From the NCBI RefSeq assembly GCF_023502205.1, contig NZ_JAMFLG010000007.1, positions 1-64,000 on the forward strand: DNA of 64,000 nucleotides. The letters are read 5' to 3'. The DNA is from Aquiflexum sp. TKW24L. Its GTDB lineage: Bacteria > Bacteroidota > Bacteroidia > Cytophagales > Cyclobacteriaceae. The position numbers and the translations under genes are program-made. How positions within the stretch are numbered: the first letter of the stretch is position 1; every line of letters starts with the position of its first letter. The notes under the pieces were generated by a model. That model searched no databases. It saw only the letters and a list, made by a program, of their open reading frames with translations, and was not told where the DNA came from. This document shows positions 8,276 to 17,913 of this stretch, in pieces.

Positions 8276-11200
8276 ATGAAAGAAACATTTACCAAAAACC
8301 GTATCCCAATTTTATCCTGGCGATACTTGATGATTTTCACCCTGATTTGCTTTTTCGGTATTCAAGGCAATGTTTTTGCCCAGCAAAAACTCGTCAAAGG
8401 GACAGTACTGGATGCGGCAGGTATGCCTATCCCCGGTGCAAATATTGTGATAAAAGGCACTACAAAAGGGTCAGTGTCTGATCTGGACGGGATCTTTACG
8501 ATCCAAATGGAGGCAACCGAGAACATTCTCGTTATCTCTTACATCGGTTATGAAAAAACCGAAGTGAATGTATCCAATCAAAGTGAAATCACTGTAAGGC
8601 TAACAGAGAGTTTTCAACTCTCGGAGGTCGTAATCACTGCGGCAGGTATCGAAAGAAATACCAATACCTTGGGTTATTCGGTATCTTCCTTAGATAACGA
8701 GAAAATTAGCCAGAGGAATGAGCCTGATCCTGTGAGGGCATTGACAGGCAAAATAGCCGGAGTCAACATCCAAGGAGCAGGTGGTGTAGCCGGTGGTGCC
8801 ACCAACATCACCATCCGAGGCAATTCCTCACTTGGCAATAACAACCAACCGCTTTTTGTTGTAGATGGTGTACCTTTTGACAATTCTTCTTTTGAATCAG
8901 CCGGAACCAACCAAACACAAAGCAGCCAATCTACATCCAGCAGGGCGTTTGATATTGATCCCAACAACATCGAAAGCCTCACGGTATTGAAAGGTGCTGC
9001 GGCCTCTGCACTTTATGGGTCTAGGGCAGCCAATGGCGCAATCATTATCACTACCAAAACAGGCTCCCGAAAAGGACGGAAAGGAATGGAGATTACCTAC
9101 AACAGCTCCTATTCCAATGAAAGGCTCTCAGGTATCCCTGACTTTCAAGATAAATACGGTCAGGGAACCAATGGTGATTACAGGGCGGGTGTCTTCGGTT
9201 CATACGGCTCTCCATATTCCAGCCGCGCGACTATTCCCCACCCTTTGGCATTGACTACCAATCCTGCCTCTCAATTTCCTCAGTTTTACGAGGCTAATGG
9301 AATCACTCCTGTAGAAGTACCTTATAGGTCTTACATGAAAGAAAATGTTGAAAATTTCTTTAGGAGAGGAAATCTCTTTGAAAACTCCATCATGGTCAGT
9401 GGTGGCGGTGAAAAAACAAGTTTGATTGCAGGTTTTACGCGGACGAGCAATGATGGTGTAGTTCCCGGTAACAGTATCACTAGAACTTCCTTCAATGTCG
9501 GTGGAAACGCCAAACTTGACAATGGCTTCTTTGTAAGGGGAACATTGAATTATGTCAAAACCAATCAGACAAGTCCTCCGATTGGTGGGTCAGGATCTAT
9601 TATGGGCAATTTGCTATTTATGCCGACGAGCTTTGACCTGACCGGCTATCCTTTTGAAAATCCCGTAACCGGGGCCAATGTGTATTATAGGGCATTGGAC
9701 AATCCTTATTGGTCTGTTAAGAACAGTCCTGCCACAAGTGAAGTGGATAGAACTTTTGGAAGTTTTGTATTGGGCAAAGAAATCACCCCTTGGCTGACTG
9801 TCCAGAATACTTTTGGGTTCAACAGCTTTACGGACAACAGACTCAGTGTTTTGGGAAAAGGATCAAGTGTCTATGCCAACGGTACCATCAACACAGACAA
9901 TATCTACCGGGAAGAATTGGACAACGTTCTTTTGGCTACCATCAATACCAAAATCAATGATGATCTGAAAGTCAGGGTAATTCTTGGAAACAATATCAAC
10001 CAAAGATTGACTAGAAGAGCAGCTTTCTCAGGAGATGGGATTATTGTGGCAGGATTGAATGACATCAGAAATACTACCACGATCACACTTGGTAATATTC
10101 CAAACAACCAGACTTTGATCAAGCAAAGGTTTTACGCCTTTTTTGGTGATGTGACTTTTGATTATAAAAATTATGCTTCGCTCAATTTTGTGGGAAGAAA
10201 TGATGTATCCTCTACCCTACCTGCCGAAAACAGAAGTTACCTGTATGGTGGTGTCAATGGGTCACTCGTATTTACCGAAGCATTGAAAATGAATAGCTCG
10301 GTTCTGAATTTTGGAACAATCAGGGCAGGTTATACCAAAGTCGGTAATGAAGCTTCTCCTTACCAGACTGTAAATGTATTCAACGCCAATGCTTCTTTCG
10401 GAGGAATTGACTCTCCATTTAGCAATGCTACCAACTCAGGCATCAGTACACAAACCATTTCCAACAGCTTTGCAAATAGTTCTTTAAAGCCGGAGTTCAT
10501 CACAGAATTTGAAGTGGGAACAGAATTAAGGTTTTTCCAAAACCTGTTCACTTTAGATTTGACTTATTATGCCAAAGAAAGTACCTCCCAGATCTTTGTA
10601 GTAAATGCTGCCCCTTCTTCAGGGTTCCTAACCAGAATTATTAACCTTGGTGAAACCTCCAACAGGGGTATTGAAATAGGATTGACAGCCAATCCATTTG
10701 TGTCAGACAGGGGATTTAACTGGTCCATCAATGCCAACTTTACTAGAAACAGAAATAAAGTGGAGAACCTTGGTGGTTTTGCGCAGCTGACTTATGGAGG
10801 AAATGTCCATATAGAAGGCTTGCCTTACGGGATGATTTTCGGGACTAGATTTGCAAGAGATGATGAAGGAAGCATCCTTGTCAATCCTCAGACGGCAAAG
10901 CCGATCCTTGCAACGACAAGTGGTCCTATAGGAGATCCAAATCCAGATTTCTTTGCGGGTCTAAACAATACCTTCTCTTATCGGGGAATCACACTTGATG
11001 TGCTATTTGATATGAAAGCGGGTGGAGATATTCTCTCTACTACCATTGGTGAGACCTATGCAAGAGGTGTTTTGAGAGATACAGAAGACAGGGATTCCTT
11101 CAGAATTGGAAGCGGATACTTGGGAAATATCAATACCAGAACCCCACTATTGGATGAGGATGGAAATAAAATCCCTAATAATACTGCTTTAAATTACAAT

Positions 11201-11527
11201 GATTATTTCTTCTCAAGTGGATTTGGTCCAAGTGGACCTTCCGCAGGATATGTCCAGGAAGCGGCAATCTTTGATGCTACTGTGGTGAGGTTGAGGGAAA
11301 TTTCCTTAGGGTATATGTTCCCAAGAGAATTGTTGTCAAAAACCCCTTTTGGAAGTGCATTTATCTCCATGAGTGGAAGGAACCTTTGGTACAAAGCTCC
11401 AAATACACCTGCGGCTATGAGGTATGACCCTGAAGTAAGTACTGCAGGAGCCAATAACCTTGGTTATGACCAATTGGGAGTGCCACCCACCAAAAGGTAT
11501 GGTGTGAACTTAAGATTCACTTTCTAA
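8276..11527 (+). CDS. SusC/RagA-type TonB-dependent transporter
   Basis: A 1083-residue outer-membrane TonB-dependent transporter. The start at 8276 puts a basic n-region and hydrophobic core (RYLMIFTLICFFGIQGNVFAQ) at the N-terminus; in-frame ATGs at 8174 and 8243 would only lengthen the leader. Residues about 47-125 are the carboxypeptidase-regulatory-like domain (VKGTVLDAAGMPIPGANIVI). The plug follows with the SusC signatures GNSSLGNNNQPLFVVDGVPF, NIESLTVLKGAAASALYGSR and ANGAIIITTK, then a 22-strand-type barrel ending RYGVNLRFTF. It pairs with the SusD-like gene 20 bases downstream. Because the operon ends in a carboxypeptidase, the cargo is more likely peptide than glycan, but this is inference. 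Confidence 0.95.
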   Translation: MKETFTKNRIPILSWRYLMIFTLICFFGIQGNVFAQQKLVKGTVLDAAGMPIPGANIVIKGTTKGSVSDLDGIFTIQMEATENILVISYIGYEKTEVNVSNQSEITVRLTESFQLSEVVITAAGIERNTNTLGYSVSSLDNEKISQRNEPDPVRALTGKIAGVNIQGAGGVAGGATNITIRGNSSLGNNNQPLFVVDGVPFDNSSFESAGTNQTQSSQSTSSRAFDIDPNNIESLTVLKGAAASALYGSRAANGAIIITTKTGSRKGRKGMEITYNSSYSNERLSGIPDFQDKYGQGTNGDYRAGVFGSYGSPYSSRATIPHPLALTTNPASQFPQFYEANGITPVEVPYRSYMKENVENFFRRGNLFENSIMVSGGGEKTSLIAGFTRTSNDGVVPGNSITRTSFNVGGNAKLDNGFFVRGTLNYVKTNQTSPPIGGSGSIMGNLLFMPTSFDLTGYPFENPVTGANVYYRALDNPYWSVKNSPATSEVDRTFGSFVLGKEITPWLTVQNTFGFNSFTDNRLSVLGKGSSVYANGTINTDNIYREELDNVLLATINTKINDDLKVRVILGNNINQRLTRRAAFSGDGIIVAGLNDIRNTTTITLGNIPNNQTLIKQRFYAFFGDVTFDYKNYASLNFVGRNDVSSTLPAENRSYLYGGVNGSLVFTEALKMNSSVLNFGTIRAGYTKVGNEASPYQTVNVFNANASFGGIDSPFSNATNSGISTQTISNSFANSSLKPEFITEFEVGTELRFFQNLFTLDLTYYAKESTSQIFVVNAAPSSGFLTRIINLGETSNRGIEIGLTANPFVSDRGFNWSINANFTRNRNKVENLGGFAQLTYGGNVHIEGLPYGMIFGTRFARDDEGSILVNPQTAKPILATTSGPIGDPNPDFFAGLNNTFSYRGITLDVLFDMKAGGDILSTTIGETYARGVLRDTEDRDSFRIGSGYLGNINTRTPLLDEDGNKIPNNTALNYNDYFFSSGFGPSGPSAGYVQEAAIFDATVVRLREISLGYMFPRELLSKTPFGSAFISMSGRNLWYKAPNTPAAMRYDPEVSTAGANNLGYDQLGVPPTKRYGVNLRFTF

Positions 11528-11547
11528 ACCATTCAAAGAAAAACATC

Positions 11548-13134
11548 ATGAAAAATATAAAATTAAAATTCCTTTCATTGCTGACAGTGACAGCCATGTT
11601 TTTGGGGGCTTGTGCGGATTTTGTGGATATCAACAATGATCCCAACAACCCTACCACCCCACAGCTTGCTTTATTACTACCAGCTACCCAACTCTCCATT
11701 GTGGGTAATTTCAACACCATCAACAGAGGTGCTTCCAATGTCATCCAGCACAGGGCTGCGGGAAATCTTAACAGGTGGGACCAGACTGGCGGCACCTTTC
11801 AAGCCTCATGGCTTGGCTATTACACACAGGCCATTCCTGATCTTGAAGCGATGATCAATGTAGGTACCGAACAGGGAAGCTGGGGATATGTAGCCATAGC
11901 CAAACTTCAGAAGGCTTTCCTATTTGGTCTGATGGTGGATGTTTGGGGAGATGTCCCTTATTTTGAAGCCGGAAAAGTATCCGATCCTAAGTTTGACAAC
12001 GGGGAAGTCATATACGATGATTTACTTCGCTTGATAGATGAAGCATTGTTAGATATGGACAAAGGATTTACTGTACTTTCATCAGCAGATATTTTTTACC
12101 AAGGCTCAAAAGTCAAATGGACAAGGTTTGCCAATTCACTAAAATTTAAACTGCTCCTTCAAACCAGAAAATCCGATCCAACCAGGTCCATACAGGGAAT
12201 CAATGCTTTACTTCAGACCAAAAATTTTATTGAAAGCAATGTCGATGACTTCTCTTTCCTTTTTGGAACCAACACCGCACCAAATGCAAGACATCCATGG
12301 TATACTACTGCATATTCCCCGGGCAGAGATGGCTATGTCAGTATGGTGGTGCATGACAGGTTGAAGGCTCAAGATGATCCAAGGCTTAGATATTACATAT
12401 TCAGAATTAATGAAAGAGCAGGATTGGCCAATTCTCAAGTTGGAGAAGGCTATTATGGAAGGTATCCAGGAGATGGTGCGGCTTCACCTGCAGATCAAAA
12501 TACGAGGGCAATCGTTGGAATCTATCCATCAGGAGGCGTCTATGACAATGGAAGAATCCCTTCATTGGGAAATACAACAGGATTTTTGAATAATGTGGGA
12601 GCGACTACGGGTAGCACTGCAAACTCATTTAGGTTGGTATTATTTGCAAATGGTGACGGAACTGGTGCCGGAAGGCAACCATTGCTGACCAACACCATGA
12701 TGAGATTTTACAGAGCAGAGGCGGCTTTGACCTTGAATACCGGGGAAGATCCGGCTCTCCTATTGTCAACTGCTGTGGCAGCAAATATGCAGTCCATCAA
12801 TTCACTTTCGCCGGCTTTCCCTATTCCGGCAGCTACAATCACTGGTTTTACGGATCGTTTGGTAACCCAGTTCAATGCTGCTACTCAAGAAGGAAAACTT
12901 GAAATCCTGATGATGCAAAAATGGATCGCTATGTATGGCAATGGTATAGAATCTTACAATGATTACCGAAGGACAGGTTTACCAGCTTTGGAGGATTTGA
13001 TTGCTCCTTTGGATGTATTTCCTGAGCGGTTCTATTTTGCAGAAACCGAACTGACTTCCAATGAAACGGTAATCGAAAACAGAGACCAATTACAAAGAAA
13101 CCAACAGATCGTCCCAGTATTTTGGAAGAAATAA
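11548..13134 (+). CDS. SusD/RagB-family surface lipoprotein
   Basis: A 528-residue lipoprotein with lipobox FLGAC (Cys22), followed by DFVDININNDPN-like text typical of the SusD_2 group. The helical TPR-like body is recognisable: WLGYYTQAIPDLEAMI, AIAKLQKAFLFGLMVDVWGDVPYFEA, GEVIYDDLLRLIDEAL, SKVKWTRFANSLKFKLLLQT, and a C-terminal EILMMQKWIAMYGNGIESYNDYRRTG. SusD proteins close over the SusC barrel and bind the ligand outside the cell. It follows the SusC gene by 20 bases, so it is in the same operon. Confidence 0.95.
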   Translation: MKNIKLKFLSLLTVTAMFLGACADFVDINNDPNNPTTPQLALLLPATQLSIVGNFNTINRGASNVIQHRAAGNLNRWDQTGGTFQASWLGYYTQAIPDLEAMINVGTEQGSWGYVAIAKLQKAFLFGLMVDVWGDVPYFEAGKVSDPKFDNGEVIYDDLLRLIDEALLDMDKGFTVLSSADIFYQGSKVKWTRFANSLKFKLLLQTRKSDPTRSIQGINALLQTKNFIESNVDDFSFLFGTNTAPNARHPWYTTAYSPGRDGYVSMVVHDRLKAQDDPRLRYYIFRINERAGLANSQVGEGYYGRYPGDGAASPADQNTRAIVGIYPSGGVYDNGRIPSLGNTTGFLNNVGATTGSTANSFRLVLFANGDGTGAGRQPLLTNTMMRFYRAEAALTLNTGEDPALLLSTAVAANMQSINSLSPAFPIPAATITGFTDRLVTQFNAATQEGKLEILMMQKWIAMYGNGIESYNDYRRTGLPALEDLIAPLDVFPERFYFAETELTSNETVIENRDQLQRNQQIVPVFWKK

Positions 13135-13169
13135 TTCTACCCAATTCACACTCATTAAATATCAATTAT

Positions 13170-13793
13170 ATGAAAAATAAAATATTCATAGCCTTTATAG
13201 TTTTTGTCTCATTTTCCTGCAAAACAGTGGATTATGAGTGGGAGAACTTTAAATATGCTGCTACACCAAAGGTAATTCTGAATTCGAGTGCTTCAGCTTT
13301 GCCAACCTTCGAAAGTGCAAGAGTTTCTTTCTTTAACCTTGCAGATCCAACCTTTGCCACCTCCCAAAAATTTGAATGGACACTGGATTATTACGATGCT
13401 GCAGGAAGGGCCGAAGTACAGGAAATAGAGGTTTACCTAAGTTTCAACAGACGGGAAGGTAATCCTCCTGTCTATCCGATTATTTTATCCTTAGCAAAGG
13501 TACATCCCAACGAAAGGCAGTTTCCTCTTCCAAGTACCGTGAGGGCTGCAGACAGATTGTATGAAAAGGTAACAAGCTTTCCAAAAACATATAGCCTGAC
13601 TACTTCTGAGTTGGCGGCATTTACAGGAACCACGATTTCGACCATTGCAGCCAATGACTATTTCTTATTCAAATTCATCTTGGTCATGAAAGACGGAACC
13701 AGAATCGTCCAATACAATGACAATTCATGTGATGAATCCAGAGGGGAATTGTGTGCCTGCCGAGTTGGCGTAAGATTTAAAAACATACCATAA
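13170..13793 (+). CDS. lipoprotein of unknown function in SusCD operon
   Basis: A 207-residue lipoprotein: MKNKIFIAFIVFVSFSC has a clear lipobox with Cys17. The ATG at 13122 would overlap the SusD gene and add an unlikely leader, so 13170 was chosen. The rest looks like a beta-rich extracellular domain (EWTLDYYDAAGRAEVQEIEVYLSFNR) with cysteines near the C-terminus (CDESRGELCACRVG). It occupies the position where SusE/SusF-type or other surface ligand-binding lipoproteins sit. Its stop overlaps the next start (TAATG), which implies translational coupling to the peptidase. No family was recognised. Confidence 0.75.
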   Translation: MKNKIFIAFIVFVSFSCKTVDYEWENFKYAATPKVILNSSASALPTFESARVSFFNLADPTFATSQKFEWTLDYYDAAGRAEVQEIEVYLSFNRREGNPPVYPIILSLAKVHPNERQFPLPSTVRAADRLYEKVTSFPKTYSLTTSELAAFTGTTISTIAANDYFLFKFILVMKDGTRIVQYNDNSCDESRGELCACRVGVRFKNIP

Positions 13794-16558
13794 TGATGAT
13801 CAAACAAAAAATAACCAAAACCATCCAAGGGGGATTTTTCCTCCTTGGACTATTTATGTTGTGCATGGGCAGTTCCTTTGCACAAAAAATTCCTAGCCCT
13901 AAAGAACATTTCGGATTTGGAATGGGTGACGATTACCATATCAGTAATTACACTGCAACTGAGGCTTATTTCAAAAAAGTCGCCGAAGCCTCCGACAAAG
14001 CCAAACTTGTTTCGATCGGTAAAACAGAAGAAGGAAGAGATCAGTGGATGTTGATCGTCACTTCTCCTGCGAACCATGCTAACCTGGATAAATTCAAGGA
14101 CATTTCTGTCAAATTGGCCAGGGCAGAGGGCATTACTGAAGCAGACGCAAGAAAACTTTCTGAAGAAGGAAAAGCCATTGTATGGATTGATGGTGGACTT
14201 CATTCTACAGAAACAGTGGGGATTCATCAGCTGACCGAAACCATCTACCAGGTTTTGACCAAAGAGGATTCAGAGACAAAAAGGATCCTTGACAATGTGG
14301 TCATATTATTTGTCCATGCCAATCCTGATGGACACGAGAAAATCGGTAACTGGTATATGAGAGAGTCAGAACCTGAGAAAAGAAGTCTTTCCAACCTTCC
14401 TGTCCTCTACCAAAAGTATATCGGCCATGACAACAACAGGGATTTCTATATCCAAAATATGAAGGAATCCATCAACCTTGGTCACCAACTATTCATAGAA
14501 TGGATCCCCCAGGTGATGTACAACCACCATCAGAGAGGTCCGGCAGGCTCAGTTTTAGCTGGTCCGCCATACAGAGATCCTTTCAATTATGTATTTGACC
14601 CGATGATGGTGACAGGAATCGATGCAGTCGGTGCGGCGATGTACAACAGGCTGAATGCTGAAAACAAGCCGGGATTTACCAGAATGAATGGTTCATCCTT
14701 TTCCACTTGGTACAATGGCGGTCTGAGGACCACCACACATTACCACAACATGATCGGTATCCTCACTGAGATCATCGGAGGACCAAATCCTGAAGAAGTT
14801 CCTTTGGTGCCGGACAGGTTATTGCCAAATAGCAATACCCCATTTCCTGTCACGCCTCAGAAAGCATGGCATTTCCAACAATCCATTGACTATTCCGTAT
14901 CGATGAACTTTGCTGTATTGGATTATGCTTCCAGGAACAGTGATCACTTATTGTACAATATATATTCTATGGGCAAAGGCTCCATCGAAAGAGGTAGCAA
15001 AGACTATTGGACTCCTTTCCCAAGAAAGATTGATGCCATCAAAACTGCCTATGAAAAAGTAAAGGACAAATATCCTACCCCGTCCAATCCATTTTCGGCT
15101 AGGGGTGGCGCCATTCCTTCCATATTCTATGACAGTCTGTATCAGGCCAAAGCTGAAAGAGACCCAAGAGGTTTTATCATCAGTGCTGACCAAAAAGATC
15201 CTGCCACTACAGTCAAATTTATCAATGCCTTGGTGAAAACCGGGATTAGGATCGAAAAAGCCACTTCGCAGTTTACCGTGGAGGGCAAGACCTATCCAAA
15301 GGGTTCTTATGTAGTGAAAACCGATCAGGCATTCCGACCCCATGTGATCGATATGTTTGAGCCGCAGGATTATCCAAATGACTTCCAATATCCGGGAGGT
15401 CCTCCGATCAGACCTTATGATGCAGCTGGTTGGACATTGGCTTACCAGATGGGAATTCAGTTTGACCGGGTTCTAGATGGGTTTTCAGGACCGTTTGAAA
15501 CTTTGGCATATGGCAAACTCGAGGCTTTACCTTCAGTCATAGTACCTACTTCAAAAACGGGATTTTACTTAAGCAGCAAGCAAAATGATTCCTTTACGGT
15601 TGTCAATGAACTGTTGAAATCGGGAGTAAAAGTTTCTAGGATCAACAGCGAAGTCGAAGGATTGCCTGCGGGATCATTTTATATTCCGCAAAACGGACTC
15701 AAAGTATTGACTTCTAAGGCAACGGAATATGGCGTAAAAGTTTTTCCTGCCAAAGCCGTCCCAAGCAATACCACTCCTATCAAGCCTTCACGCATTGCTT
15801 TGTTTGATACTTATGGTGGATCGATGCCAAGCGGTTGGGTGAGATGGATGCTGGAGCAATACAATTTTGAGTTTCAGGTAATATTTGCCAAAGAAATCGA
15901 TTCGGGTAACCTCAACAAAAAATATGATGCCATACTCTTTATCAGTGGAGGAATCCCTGCTGTTGGTAGAGGTGGCGAAAGTGGAGGTTGGGGTTCTCCT
16001 CCAGATGAGAAGACTACTCCTGAAGCCTACAAACACATGCTTGGAAGTATAACGGCTGACAAATCAATCCCCCAAATCAAATCTTTTCTTGAAAACGGTG
16101 GTAAAGTGATCGCCGTCGGAAGTGCTTCGGCATTGGCTTATCATCTGAAATTACCTGTGAAAAATGCATTGGTGGAAGTTGTCAGAGATGGTGCTGAAAG
16201 ACCTTTGCCGGGTGAAAAATATTACGTCCCCGGCAGTGTCCTAGTCACAAGGGTAGATACATCATTACCTGCCAATTGGGGTTTGGAAAACCACGTAGAT
16301 GTGTTGTTCAACAACAGTCCGGTATTTAAACTTAAGCCTGAAGCAAAATTAGATGGGTTCCAGGTTTTGGGATGGTTTGATTCCAACAAGCCTTTGAAGA
16401 GCGGTTGGGCTTGGGGACAATCTTATCTCGAAGATGGCATCACTTCTTTCTCAGCTCCGGTTGGAAAAGGAACTTTGTATGTCTATGGACCTGAGATTAC
16501 TTACAGGGCGCAGTCACATGGTACATTCAAAATGTTGTTCAATAATCTTTACCAATAA
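13793..16558 (+). CDS. secreted M14-family zinc carboxypeptidase
   Basis: A 921-residue exported metallopeptidase. The signal peptide runs to SSFAQ near residue 31; an ATG at 13796 is an equal alternative start. The M14 catalytic domain shows zinc ligands in LHSTE (His137, Glu140), the substrate-binding GHDNNRDF near 211-218 (like the family's GxDxNRNF), YNHHQRG with the third zinc His near 244, and a probable catalytic Glu in GILTEIIGG near 325. The C-terminal part (RIALFDTYGGSMPSGWVRWMLE) looks like a class I glutamine-amidotransferase-type fold, as in other long bacterial M14 proteins. Last gene of the SusCD operon; it would trim peptides to be imported or just imported. Confidence 0.88.
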   Translation: MMIKQKITKTIQGGFFLLGLFMLCMGSSFAQKIPSPKEHFGFGMGDDYHISNYTATEAYFKKVAEASDKAKLVSIGKTEEGRDQWMLIVTSPANHANLDKFKDISVKLARAEGITEADARKLSEEGKAIVWIDGGLHSTETVGIHQLTETIYQVLTKEDSETKRILDNVVILFVHANPDGHEKIGNWYMRESEPEKRSLSNLPVLYQKYIGHDNNRDFYIQNMKESINLGHQLFIEWIPQVMYNHHQRGPAGSVLAGPPYRDPFNYVFDPMMVTGIDAVGAAMYNRLNAENKPGFTRMNGSSFSTWYNGGLRTTTHYHNMIGILTEIIGGPNPEEVPLVPDRLLPNSNTPFPVTPQKAWHFQQSIDYSVSMNFAVLDYASRNSDHLLYNIYSMGKGSIERGSKDYWTPFPRKIDAIKTAYEKVKDKYPTPSNPFSARGGAIPSIFYDSLYQAKAERDPRGFIISADQKDPATTVKFINALVKTGIRIEKATSQFTVEGKTYPKGSYVVKTDQAFRPHVIDMFEPQDYPNDFQYPGGPPIRPYDAAGWTLAYQMGIQFDRVLDGFSGPFETLAYGKLEALPSVIVPTSKTGFYLSSKQNDSFTVVNELLKSGVKVSRINSEVEGLPAGSFYIPQNGLKVLTSKATEYGVKVFPAKAVPSNTTPIKPSRIALFDTYGGSMPSGWVRWMLEQYNFEFQVIFAKEIDSGNLNKKYDAILFISGGIPAVGRGGESGGWGSPPDEKTTPEAYKHMLGSITADKSIPQIKSFLENGGKVIAVGSASALAYHLKLPVKNALVEVVRDGAERPLPGEKYYVPGSVLVTRVDTSLPANWGLENHVDVLFNNSPVFKLKPEAKLDGFQVLGWFDSNKPLKSGWAWGQSYLEDGITSFSAPVGKGTLYVYGPEITYRAQSHGTFKMLFNNLYQ

Positions 16559-16590
16559 AACAGCAGAACGCCTCAAATTTGATTTCAAAA

Positions 16591-16625
16591 AAAGAGCTTC
16601 CCAAAATCGGGAAGCTCTTTTTAAT
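16591..16625. terminator. terminator between convergent genes
   Basis: AAAGAGCTTCCC (16591-16602), a 6-base loop, and GGGAAGCTCTTT (16609-16620) form a perfect 12 bp stem with T- and A-rich flanks on both sides. It lies between the peptidase (plus) and the FG-GAP gene (minus), and probably serves both strands. Confidence 0.9.
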
Positions 16626-16659
16626 ATTGGTTTTGCAGATAATCAGATAGTCAAATTTC

Positions 16660-17907
16660 CTAATTCCTTTTTTGCAGGAATACAAACACCCCCTTTTTGT
16701 TGGAAACAATGATGTCCTTTAAGCCATCTCCACTGATGTCTTCTGTCAAAACATGCACACCCACACCTGAATTGTCGTCTACTTGGTGGGGAATCCAAGT
16801 TGGATTGGAACCCGGTACAAATTCATACCAATACAAATAGGGAGTTTCAAACTCCCCGGGATCGGAACCCATGTGGGCAAAATATCTTTTGCCGGTCACA
16901 AAGTCAGGCAGTCCGTTGGAATTCATGTCTGTGAATGCTACTCCGTGGGTTTGGGTGTAGGTATCATCGATGAGGTTTGTGGTCCAAGTTGGTTTGCCGT
17001 CTTTGTCTCTCCCCTGCTCGTGCCACCAAATCCCCAAAGCATGCGCCGAGGAGGACAGCACATCTGTCAGCCCGTCCCCATTGAAGTCATAGGCATACAT
17101 TTGGGCAGAAGCCTCTCCCAAATTCGATGGATGGAACTTCCAATCCGGAGTCCGCGGATCGGTGGGTGCTTCCCACCAACCTTCCCGGATAATCACATCT
17201 TTTCTGCCATCTCCATTGATATCTCCGAAGCCCAGTCCATGAGAGTAAGGCTCCGAACCACGTTTTTCATTTTGGCTGATGGTATATTCTGTCCATTCAA
17301 TTCTTCCATTGGAACTCGATGGTTTGAGCCAGATCATCTGTCCTGTGGCGGAATTTCCACCTAAGATCTCCAGTTCTCCATCTCCATCTATGTCATAAAA
17401 TCCTGCTGATTCATTTCCTAAGGTGGGATGAATAACATGCCTTTTCCAATGTCCGCTTTCGTTTTTGGGGTTTTCAAACCAAAATACTTCCTTTCCGGGA
17501 AAACCGATCCTGACAAAGTCCACCCATCCGTCCTTATTGACATCCATGCCGTGGCAAATGAAGGCATTGCTATAGCCTTTGTCATATTCAAATTTCTGTG
17601 GTTGGGTGATCTCATGTTTTTTCCAATCCGGCGCTTCAAACCAATAGCTGCCTGCCATGACATCCATAAATCCATCTTTGTTGACATCCCCTACTCCTAC
17701 TCCTTCAGCAAGAAATTCAGAAGTCAAAACCTGTTTTTCAAATGAAATCTGACTTCCTTTTACAGGTGAAATGGTCTGTCCAATTAAAGGAAGGGACAAT
17801 GAAAAAGAGCATATCGATGCCAAAAAACCGATTGAAACATATTGGAATATTGGTGTTCTGGATATTCGATTTTGGAAAGAAACAGGGTTTATATGGTGGG
17901 TTTTCAT
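16660..17907 (-). CDS. secreted FG-GAP/VCBS repeat protein
   Basis: A 415-residue exported protein with about seven FG-GAP/VCBS-type repeats. Each carries a calcium-loop-like motif: DVNKDGFMD, DVNKDGWVD, DIDGDGELE, DINGDGRKD, DFNGDGLTD, DMNSNGLPD, DISGDGLKD. These usually build a beta-propeller. The N-terminus holds a hydrophobic stretch (YVSIGFLASICSFSLSLPLIG), an uncleaved or cleaved signal after a long n-region. The gene begins 6 bases after the upstream dehydrogenase-like gene, so the two form an operon. Propellers of this kind often travel with the PVC-type dehydrogenase family and may bind carbohydrate or a partner protein; the ligand is unknown. Confidence 0.85.
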   Translation of the reverse strand: MKTHHINPVSFQNRISRTPIFQYVSIGFLASICSFSLSLPLIGQTISPVKGSQISFEKQVLTSEFLAEGVGVGDVNKDGFMDVMAGSYWFEAPDWKKHEITQPQKFEYDKGYSNAFICHGMDVNKDGWVDFVRIGFPGKEVFWFENPKNESGHWKRHVIHPTLGNESAGFYDIDGDGELEILGGNSATGQMIWLKPSSSNGRIEWTEYTISQNEKRGSEPYSHGLGFGDINGDGRKDVIIREGWWEAPTDPRTPDWKFHPSNLGEASAQMYAYDFNGDGLTDVLSSSAHALGIWWHEQGRDKDGKPTWTTNLIDDTYTQTHGVAFTDMNSNGLPDFVTGKRYFAHMGSDPGEFETPYLYWYEFVPGSNPTWIPHQVDDNSGVGVHVLTEDISGDGLKDIIVSNKKGVFVFLQKRN

Positions 17908-17913
17908 AGCTTT

